DNA of 6,065 nt from Leptospira sp. (GTDB lineage: Bacteria > Spirochaetota > Leptospiria > Leptospirales > Leptospiraceae): the NCBI GenBank assembly GCA_025457985.1, contig JALOTI010000127.1, forward strand, positions 1 to 6,065, written 5' to 3'. The translations under genes were made by a program, and so were the position numbers. Under the pieces are notes generated by a model. The model was not told the origin of the DNA. It did no database searches and worked only from the letters and a program-made list of their open reading frames with translations. Shown here piece after piece: positions 1 to 5,228 of this stretch (position 1 is the stretch's first letter; the number at the start of each line of letters is the position of its first letter).

Positions 1-2
1 TA

Positions 3-1211
3 GTGAAAAATGTTTTAATATTTGTAATATTCGCATATACTACATTTTTTTTCTCACTTCAATCGCAAGAAGCAAACAAAGAAGACTGCAATCGTGAATG
101 GATTTGCCTCCTAGAAGTGGAAGATGAGTCGGGTATTGAACTATTCCTACGAAACAAAAATCAAAATCCGAACGCGGCTACAAGTATTAAATTAGATGCC
201 AATCTCACAAATCTGATTCCCTCGAAACCTTTGCCAGTATATACGGTTATTCGGGGAAATGAGCCAACATCAGTACTAAAATTAGAATATAAAGAAAAAG
301 GAAAGTATGCATTTCGTTCTTTTGCTTATAGAGTTAGGCCAGGAGACTGGGAAAGCCAACATGATGATTCCGTTACATATCGTCTTCCTTTTGGTCCTGA
401 AGAAAAAATCAGAATTTCCCAAGGATATAATGGAAAAATTACACATAAAGGTCAGTTTGCGTACGCTTTAGATTTTTTGATGGAGATGGGAACTCCGATT
501 TATGCCGCAAGAGACGGTTTTGTTGTCGCAACAGAAGATCGGTATCTGGAAGGAGGATTTCGTCCTGATTTGATTTCGAAGGCAAATTTTATAATTATCC
601 AGCACTCGGACGGAACTCTTGCAAATTATGCTCATTTACAGCAGAAGGGTGTGCTTGTTCGGCCTGGTGATACTATAACTGCGGGACAGATGATCGGTTA
701 TTCGGGTAATACTGGCTATACGCAAGGTCCACACCTTCATTTTGAAGTTCATAAACCGAATAAAAACTTTGAAGTTACAACCATTCCCACCGTTTTTTTA
801 ACCCAATATAAAAGTCGGGATATTTTAAAGACTTTTTTTATATATTGGCATCCCAAACAGGGAGAATCTCCACCTAACTTCCCTATAGAATCAAAAGATA
901 TCTATCTTTGTAAGATGTCAAAGTCCTTAGAAAAGGAAAATTGTGGTACGACCGAGTTTCGGTTAGGTGAGAATATTTTGATCTACCTTCAGTTTTTACA
1001 ACCAGGAAACCATCAAATTCAAGTGGAAGTGTCAAAGGAGGATGGGACCTTAGATCCCATTAAGATTGATTGGAAGAGCAAGGAAGAAAACTTGTATGAG
1101 GGACGTTATTTTGAATTGAAGTCGAATCCTCAGATTTCTGGAAAATGGGTGGTGAGATTTTCGATAAACGGTGTGGATTTTAAGTCGATTCCTTTCTGGG
1201 TTCGTGAATAA
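3..1211 (+). CDS. Exported M23 family (lysostaphin-type) zinc metallopeptidase
   Basis: Predicted peptidoglycan endopeptidase that cuts stem-peptide cross-links in the periplasm. Read from GTG at 3, the 402-residue protein begins MKNVLIF and has a hydrophobic stretch to about residue 20, consistent with a signal peptide. Residues about 28-130 form a beta-rich N-terminal region. The M23 domain spans about 135-255. Its metal ligands are visible as H148, D157 and H246 (in PHLHFEV), and the second histidine pair is H211 (YAHL) and H244. The first motif is the longer H-x8-D form (THKGQFAYALDF) instead of the common H-x3-D, as I recall from one M23 subgroup. Residues about 295-402 are a beta-rich C-terminal extension of unknown role. 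C29/C35 and C303/C314 could form disulfides. The start lies at the window edge. TAG (1-3) and TGA (4-6) overlap it, so an upstream gene could end here, but a start further upstream cannot be excluded. Family assignment is firm; substrate is inferred. Confidence 0.9.
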   Translation: MKNVLIFVIFAYTTFFFSLQSQEANKEDCNREWICLLEVEDESGIELFLRNKNQNPNAATSIKLDANLTNLIPSKPLPVYTVIRGNEPTSVLKLEYKEKGKYAFRSFAYRVRPGDWESQHDDSVTYRLPFGPEEKIRISQGYNGKITHKGQFAYALDFLMEMGTPIYAARDGFVVATEDRYLEGGFRPDLISKANFIIIQHSDGTLANYAHLQQKGVLVRPGDTITAGQMIGYSGNTGYTQGPHLHFEVHKPNKNFEVTTIPTVFLTQYKSRDILKTFFIYWHPKQGESPPNFPIESKDIYLCKMSKSLEKENCGTTEFRLGENILIYLQFLQPGNHQIQVEVSKEDGTLDPIKIDWKSKEENLYEGRYFELKSNPQISGKWVVRFSINGVDFKSIPFWVRE

Positions 1212-1225
1212 TTTTTGCTTATTGT

Positions 1226-1254
1226 TTGACAAGTATACTTATGTATAGTATTTT
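1226..1254 (+). promoter_or_regulatory. Predicted sigma70-type promoter with palindromic spacer
   Basis: A perfect -35 hexamer TTGACA (1226-1231) is followed after exactly 17 bases by TATTTT (1249-1254), a 4 of 6 match to the -10 consensus. TATAGT (1244-1249) is a better -10 word but sits only 12 bases from the -35. The spacer begins with a perfect palindrome, AAGTATACTT (1231-1240), and also holds the inverted repeat TATAC-TTAT-GTATA (1234-1247), either of which could be a repressor site. The expected transcription start is near 1261. The promoter lies just after the M23 stop codon and points toward the terminator at 1290-1321 and the DUF2237 gene. Prediction from sequence only. Confidence 0.5.
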
Positions 1255-1289
1255 GGTTTTGGGCTTTCCAAGACCATTTAGGTCGTTTG

Positions 1290-1321
1290 AAGGAGGGTAA
1301 TTCTACCCTCCTTATTTTTTT
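1290..1321 (+). terminator. Strong rho-independent terminator
   Basis: A perfect 10-bp stem, AAGGAGGGTA (1290-1299) and TACCCTCCTT (1304-1313), closes a 4-base loop ATTC and is followed by A and a run of seven T (1315-1321). This is a textbook intrinsic terminator. It probably ends the M23 transcript about 80 bases past its stop codon. It would also stop any transcript from the promoter at 1226-1254 after only about 60 bases. The stem arms happen to read as a Shine-Dalgarno (AAGGAGG) and an anti-Shine-Dalgarno (CCTCCTT). Confidence 0.9.
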
Positions 1322-1335
1322 GCGGGATCGTATCT

Positions 1336-1364
1336 AGATTTTCATTTAAAATCTTGGCAAGATT
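1336..1364 (+). other. Two overlapping, mutually exclusive small hairpins upstream of DUF2237
   Basis: AGATTTT (1336-1342) pairs perfectly with AAAATCT (1348-1354) around a 5-base loop. AATCTT (1350-1355) pairs perfectly with AAGATT (1359-1364) around the loop GGC. Both hairpins use bases 1350-1354, so only one can form at a time. No T-run follows either, so neither is a terminator. They could be alternative structures in a DUF2237 leader, or chance pairings in A/T-rich DNA. Confidence 0.35.
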
Positions 1365-1393
1365 CCTAGTTCGACCAATCTATATCTGTGGAA

Positions 1394-1771
1394 ATGAATG
1401 ATTCTATAAATGTTTTGGGTACGAAATTGTTGCCCTGCTCGACAGACCCCTTAACAGGTTTTTTTAGAGATGGGTGTTGCAATACCTCCGACGAAGATCT
1501 TGGCTCGCACACGGTCTGCGTTTTAGCTACCGAAGAATTTTTACTTTCTCAAAAACGATCTGGCAATGATCTTATGACTCCAAGACCGGAATACCAATTC
1601 CCTGGGGTTCGTCCAGGAGAGCGTTGGTGCCTTTGTGCCAGCCGTTGGTTAGAAGCTTACCGAAATGGAGTTCCTCCAAAGGTCTTTCTCGAATCCACTC
1701 ACAAACGTGCTTTGGAAATTATACCTCTGGAGCTATTAGAAAGATTCGGTGTCGAAACGGAGATCTCTTAA
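1394..1771 (+). CDS. DUF2237 family small cysteine-rich protein
   Basis: A 125-residue soluble protein that matches the DUF2237 family as I recall it across its full length. Visible family hallmarks are NVLGTKLLPCSTDPLTGFF near the N-terminus, then RDGCCNT, HTVC, the block RPEYQFPGVRPGERWCLCA, and a C-terminal region with HKRALEIIPLE. Six cysteines (C15, C28, C29, C42, C79, C81 from this start), including the CC and CLC motifs, suggest metal binding or redox chemistry, but the family has no established biochemical function that I know of. There is no signal peptide or membrane segment, so it is probably cytoplasmic. GTG at 1388, in frame two codons upstream, is an equally possible start; neither has a clear ribosome binding site. 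The gene stands alone between an upstream terminator and the convergent PLC-like gene, whose stop codon is 42 bases from its own. Confidence 0.85.
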   Translation: MNDSINVLGTKLLPCSTDPLTGFFRDGCCNTSDEDLGSHTVCVLATEEFLLSQKRSGNDLMTPRPEYQFPGVRPGERWCLCASRWLEAYRNGVPPKVFLESTHKRALEIIPLELLERFGVETEIS

Positions 1772-1813
1772 TCTAAGATTTTCTTATGGGGCCAGTTTCC
1801 TTCGTTTGAATCT

Positions 1814-3067
1814 TCAATCTAGGGAAAATTGGTTCAGATAAGATCTTGTATGTTTAGATGTATTTTTTAAAAGGCCGCCAAGTATCGTATGGATAGGGTG
1901 AGCATTTTCATACAATTTCTCATATCTATCTAATTTTAATTTTTCGAGCTCCTCATCTGCCGCCTCAGCGACATCAAACGCTTCTTTTGCGACGCCATCT
2001 CGAACAAATAGGGAACCATCCCAGACCGAATTTGATTTACCGTCTAACTGAATCGAGGTGCAAACCGGATGTTCCCAATCTCTTTTTTGAATGATCTCTT
2101 TTATAAGATAGTATTGATACTCTTCAATTAAAGTATGTCGATTCGTAACATGTTCGATCATATTATTTTTAGGGGAGCTGATTCCAACCATTGATATGAC
2201 TTGGACACCGATTTGTTTTGTTGCACTCACTCTTGGTAAAACCGAGGAATGGTACGGCTGTGTGAGGTCTTGTATATAGTGGAGAGCCCAGCCCGCGAAA
2301 CGATATCCCCAATACTTGTGTCCCGTCCGAAAGGCAAACTCAGAAAGTTTTGTAAATTGATGGATTCGGTATTCCGGGTAGGTCTTTTTTAAAAAACCAG
2401 CTAACGTAAATATGATGGATGGTTCATGATAAAACCCCATGTGAAACGGAGCTTGTGAACTATATTCATACTTTGGATTTCCGAACGGCTGTTCTCCGAA
2501 TCCATAAATCTTCGTTTGTTCCAAACCACTGTCTTCAAACAAATATAGATCTAAATCGTAATCTGGTTCATCAACAGCAGTTACCAAAATGTCGACAGGA
2601 TCTACCATTTCTCCTTCTTTAAGGCCGAGAAAGGTTTCATTTACTAACTTCCCTTTATCTTGTAAAATGGTTAAATTTTCTAAAGCAAAATTGGACGGAG
2701 ATCTAGATTCTAATTTTTGAATATATAAACTTGTTTTGTGGTTTGGGTTGACCCGGATTGCTTTTAGAAATTTGACCGTAATATCAGAATCATTTTCATT
2801 TGGTTTGAATTTTAAAGTATCATTAATGTCTGTTAGGTGTGGCAGTCTTGATTTTGCCCAAAGTTCAGCGTCGGCTAAAACGCTTGGAATTCCTTGTCTT
2901 TCCTTTTTCAAAAAAGATTCCAAGGATTCGGCAGGAACGGATTTTGGTGATTTCTCTTTCCAATAATCCTTCAAAATTAAATACGTAATCCCTGCGTGGT
3001 TGTTCCATGAAAATAGAGGTAAAACAATTATATTTGTAAGAAGGATCAATAGTATTTTTTTGAACAT
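1814..3067 (-). CDS. Exported zinc-dependent phospholipase C / P1 nuclease-fold protein
   Basis: A 417-residue protein predicted to hydrolyse phosphodiester bonds in phospholipids or nucleic acids outside the cytoplasm. MFKKILLILLTNIIVLPLFS is a clear signal peptide. Cleavage after S20 would leave W21 as the mature N-terminus, as in Bacillus cereus PLC and P1/S1 nucleases, where the terminal Trp is itself a zinc ligand; H24 follows closely. H263, D267 and H273 (in ALHYIQDLTQPYH) repeat the spacing of PLC H118, D122 and H128. H311 and E315 (NRHTLIEE) match H142 and E146. D166/D169 and H209/H214 are candidates for the remaining ligands. At about 397 mature residues it is much longer than PLC (about 245) or P1 (about 270). 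Extra sequence lies before H263, between H273 and H311, and in about 100 C-terminal residues. The start is supported by AAGGAAGA (3082-3075), 7 bases upstream. It is the second gene of an operon, 3 bases after the SH3 gene. The fold is well supported; the substrate is unknown. Confidence 0.82.
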   Translation of the reverse strand: MFKKILLILLTNIIVLPLFSWNNHAGITYLILKDYWKEKSPKSVPAESLESFLKKERQGIPSVLADAELWAKSRLPHLTDINDTLKFKPNENDSDITVKFLKAIRVNPNHKTSLYIQKLESRSPSNFALENLTILQDKGKLVNETFLGLKEGEMVDPVDILVTAVDEPDYDLDLYLFEDSGLEQTKIYGFGEQPFGNPKYEYSSQAPFHMGFYHEPSIIFTLAGFLKKTYPEYRIHQFTKLSEFAFRTGHKYWGYRFAGWALHYIQDLTQPYHSSVLPRVSATKQIGVQVISMVGISSPKNNMIEHVTNRHTLIEEYQYYLIKEIIQKRDWEHPVCTSIQLDGKSNSVWDGSLFVRDGVAKEAFDVAEAADEELEKLKLDRYEKLYENAHPIHTILGGLLKNTSKHTRSYLNQFSLD

Positions 3068-3070
3068 AAG

Positions 3071-3916
3071 TTAGTCTTCCTTAGTTTGAAACGTTTTACC
3101 ATTCCAGATATGGAGTTTTTTAAAGTAATCATTGGATTTTGGATCGTCTATATCATAACTTCTTGATATTTCAATAATTGTATTTTTTTGTCCTTTGGTT
3201 TCGCTTCTATTGATGATTTCATCTTTTTTAAGAGTTTCACTCGGAAAAACTAACCAGGATTCCATACAAGCGGGAGGGTCACAACTACCTTCAAGCCAAG
3301 AAAAATGACTGGTCAACTTTCCATCTTTAGATAGGCTAAGTATTGTTTGTTGGGTATAACCATACTCAATTTCTGAAAAAACGAAGTATTTCAAACCAAA
3401 AATAGAATCTGGGGCAGGAGAAAAATCTTTCTCTTTGTATTTGATATAACCCCATGAATCGTTGCCAACTGAACCGTCGTTTATCTTTAGGTTTGAGATT
3501 ACTTTCTCGTTTTGGACGACTCTGAGTTCGAGTCCTGTTTTTTTGGGACCTAGAATTTTACAAAGGATAGTAAATTTGGAATCTACAAAGCTATAGTCGG
3601 CAATCAGCCCACCCCATAAATAACCAGATTTGTCTTTCGCTTTGATTTTATACCAGAAATCAGTCATTTGATTTTGTTCTAATTTTTCTTTAGTAACTTC
3701 CAAAATTTGAATCCTGTCTCCAGGGTTTAGCACAGAAACGATTTTAGACTTAGTGTTTGTGGCTTCTCTAAGGTTTACTTTTTCACCAAATATTTGATAG
3801 GTGCCTTTTGGATCTTTGGTTGCAATATAGTCCTCGGTTCCCGATTCCGAAAAAATCGAAGTAAAGGAACAAAAAAGAACGAATAAAAAAAGGGAAACCT
3901 TTGTGTAAAACGACAT
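3071..3916 (-). CDS. Exported bacterial SH3-domain protein
   Basis: A 281-residue exported protein with one bacterial SH3 (SH3b) domain. The chosen ATG at 3916 begins MSFYTKVSLFLFVLFCSF, a typical signal peptide, with likely cleavage after S23 (SIFS-ESG). C16 is preceded by VLF, a poor lipobox, so a lipoprotein is unlikely. The SH3 domain covers about residues 40-106 and shows the family pattern EKVNLREATNTKSKIVSVL, then PGDRI, then FWYKIK and SGYLWGGLI. Such domains often bind peptidoglycan or other ligands. The remaining about 170 residues are beta-rich, carry a CDPPAC motif (C212, C217) and are not recognised. The reading frame stays open to an ATG at 4129, but that would add 71 residues without export character, bury the signal sequence and overlap the divergent gene, so it is rejected. 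No clear ribosome binding site precedes 3916. It is the first gene of an operon with the PLC-like enzyme, so the two may act together in the envelope; this is inference. Confidence 0.8.
   Translation of the reverse strand: MSFYTKVSLFLFVLFCSFTSIFSESGTEDYIATKDPKGTYQIFGEKVNLREATNTKSKIVSVLNPGDRIQILEVTKEKLEQNQMTDFWYKIKAKDKSGYLWGGLIADYSFVDSKFTILCKILGPKKTGLELRVVQNEKVISNLKINDGSVGNDSWGYIKYKEKDFSPAPDSIFGLKYFVFSEIEYGYTQQTILSLSKDGKLTSHFSWLEGSCDPPACMESWLVFPSETLKKDEIINRSETKGQKNTIIEISRSYDIDDPKSNDYFKKLHIWNGKTFQTKED
3075..3082 (-). promoter_or_regulatory. Ribosome binding site of the PLC-like gene
   Basis: On the minus strand, AAGGAAGA lies 7 bases before the ATG at 3067. It is inside the last codons of the SH3 gene, which supports translation of the two genes from one transcript. 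Confidence 0.6.
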
Positions 3917-4025
3917 AGTGCAAAAATTCGGGAATTCCCAGGACTCTGTCGATCTCTTTTCCTTCGTAGTGAGTTTTTTTCTTCCCTTAACCGGTCGACA
4001 ATAGTAGTATTGGTCTCGAAATATT
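3917..4025. promoter_or_regulatory. Divergent intergenic region with small palindromes
   Basis: These 109 bases separate the two divergent operons and should hold both promoters. I cannot assign a confident plus-strand promoter. On the minus strand, CATAAT (4028-4023) with TTCAAT 17 bases upstream is a weak candidate reaching into the first codons of the propeller gene. Visible symmetric elements are the perfect palindrome GGGAATTCCC (3930-3939), just upstream of the SH3 start, and the inverted repeat CAATA-GTAG-TATTG (3999-4012), just upstream of the propeller start. Either could be an operator, but both are short. Confidence 0.4.
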
Positions 4026-5216
4026 ATGGGTTTTGTATACAAAGAATTGAAAGCTTTTTCTCCTAAGGAAGCCTTACGTGTCGATGAGAGTTTTCGAATC
4101 TCAGGCAATATACCGCAAGCCGAAGACACCTTGGCGGAACTCGAAAGTGATGCTCACGATCCAAAAAAAGCTCCAGGAACAGGCTTTCTAAATTATCGAA
4201 CCAAAGCACATATTACTTCTGGAATTGTAGGATATGAAAAAGGTGATTTAAGATACATTTTGTCCACAAATCACAAAGGCGAAATTCTATTTCTTACCGC
4301 AAATGATGAAACTTCTGCACTGGTCTGGAATGTCAATGTTCCTGGTGCAATATACAGAACTCCAGTCGTAATAGGTGATCATATATTTTTTGTCACCAAA
4401 CAAGGATTGATAGCGTCCATCCAAATTAAACTTGATGAAAAGGGAAAACCGCTACCAGGAGAAATAGTTTGGCAAAGAAATATTGGTCTGACTGTTTTTT
4501 CGAGACTTCTAACTACGGGTCGAATTTTGATCGTCGCAACTATCAGCGGAATTCATGCTTATGATTGTTATGTGGGCGGAGATTCATCCAATCAGAATTT
4601 TGGTAAAAAAGTTTGGGAACATAAGATGGAAGGTCTTGTTTCCTCACCTGCAATCGATGGTGGCACAATTTTTATTGGGAGTGAGGACAAACACCTGCAT
4701 GCGTTAAGATATGGAGGGGAAGGAGCAAGTAAATTTTGGTCTGTCAAAACGGATGGACCAATACGTTGTAAACCTTATGTTTCTCAAAAAGGCAATTTTG
4801 TCCTAACAGGTTCGTTAGATGGTTTTGTTTATTGTATTGATAGGGTTTCTGGAAAGACAGTCTGGACTTATCCCGCTAGAAGTGCTGTTCATTCAGATAT
4901 AACATCGTTTGTAATTGGGAATGATGAGTTCTTTTTGTTTGGAAGCGATGATGGAACCTTTCATTGTTTGAATCTTTATGGCAAACAACAATGGAGTTTT
5001 AAGACAAATGGACGAATTCGTAGTGAGGCACTTGTTCATGGTGATCACGTATTCTTTGGATCAGAAGATAACTTTTTATATGGGCTTAAGAATATGACCG
5101 GGGCTCTCTACCTCAAATACAATACGGATGGAAACATCAACGGAAAGCCAGTTATATTCGATAATCGACTTTATGTGGGATCTACAGATTCGTTTATTCA
5201 TGGAATTTATATCTAA
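4026..5216 (+). CDS. PQQ-like (BamB-type) beta-propeller repeat protein without signal peptide
   Basis: A 396-residue protein made almost entirely of PQQ-like beta-propeller blades. From about residue 64 I count eight repeats of about 40 residues. They begin near 64, 107, 154, 202, 243, 284, 328 and 368. Typical blade signatures are DGGTIFIGSEDKHLHAL, GNFVLTGSLDGFVYCID, GDHVFFGSEDNFLYGL and NRLYVGSTDSFIHGI, with strands ending in W such as LVWNV, IVWQR, KVWEH and KTVWTY. Propellers of this kind are usually binding scaffolds (compare BamB in outer-membrane assembly); no catalytic residues are evident. Unlike BamB and the periplasmic PQQ enzymes, there is no signal peptide or lipobox. The start cannot move upstream to find one, because the in-frame TAG at 4005-4007 is separated from ATG 4026 only by codons that are not usual starts. 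The protein is therefore probably cytoplasmic. No strong ribosome binding site is visible. The next gene, a membrane protein, starts 12 bases after its stop codon, suggesting a shared transcript and a partnership. Exact function is unknown. Confidence 0.85.
   Translation: MGFVYKELKAFSPKEALRVDESFRISGNIPQAEDTLAELESDAHDPKKAPGTGFLNYRTKAHITSGIVGYEKGDLRYILSTNHKGEILFLTANDETSALVWNVNVPGAIYRTPVVIGDHIFFVTKQGLIASIQIKLDEKGKPLPGEIVWQRNIGLTVFSRLLTTGRILIVATISGIHAYDCYVGGDSSNQNFGKKVWEHKMEGLVSSPAIDGGTIFIGSEDKHLHALRYGGEGASKFWSVKTDGPIRCKPYVSQKGNFVLTGSLDGFVYCIDRVSGKTVWTYPARSAVHSDITSFVIGNDEFFLFGSDDGTFHCLNLYGKQQWSFKTNGRIRSEALVHGDHVFFGSEDNFLYGLKNMTGALYLKYNTDGNINGKPVIFDNRLYVGSTDSFIHGIYI
4032..4043. repeat. 12-bp perfect palindrome TTTGTATACAAA
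   Basis: A perfect 12-base palindrome spanning the third to sixth codons (FVYK) of the propeller gene, beside the divergent intergenic region. It shares the GTATAC core with the palindrome AAGTATACTT at 1231-1240. It could be an operator acting on the divergent promoters, or a consequence of codon choice. Confidence 0.35.
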
Positions 5217-5217
5217 C

Positions 5218-5221
5218 GAGG
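5218..5221 (+). promoter_or_regulatory. Ribosome binding site of the membrane-protein gene
   Basis: GAGG lies 7 bases before the ATG at 5229 and directly after the stop codon of the propeller gene. It favours that start over the in-frame ATG at 5247 and supports co-transcription. Confidence 0.6.
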
Positions 5222-5228
5222 TTATAAA

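Noticed and set aside
1050..1232. Minus-strand open frame of 60 codons
   Set aside because: It lies almost wholly opposite the C-terminal coding part of the M23 gene and has no recognisable protein features.
1775..1814. Possible shared terminator between the convergent DUF2237 and PLC-like genes (AAGATT with AATCTT)
   Set aside because: The stem is only 6 A/T-rich base pairs around a 28-base loop with no clean T-run, so it is not convincing as a terminator.
2419..2966. Two plus-strand open frames (2419-2622 and 2736-2966)
   Set aside because: Both lie antisense within the PLC-like gene, whose motifs show the minus strand is the coding one; neither translation resembles a known protein.
3071..3916. 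SH3 protein as a lipoprotein using C16
   Set aside because: The residues before C16 are VLF; Phe at -1 does not fit a lipobox, and a signal peptidase I site after S23 is better.
3947..4000. Inverted words TGTCGA (3947-3952) and TCGACA (3995-4000)
   Set aside because: They are only 6 bp each and separated by 42 bases, which is easily explained by chance.
3982..4027. Plus-strand promoter for the propeller gene (TTAACC or TTCCCT with TAGTAT, or TATTAT at 4022)
   Set aside because: No pair of hexamers combines acceptable matches with 16-18 base spacing, and TATTAT overlaps the start codon.
3917..4129. Extension of the SH3 gene to an upstream ATG at 4129
   Set aside because: It adds 71 residues without export character, places the signal peptide internally and overlaps the start of the divergent propeller gene; ATG 3916 gives a normal signal peptide.
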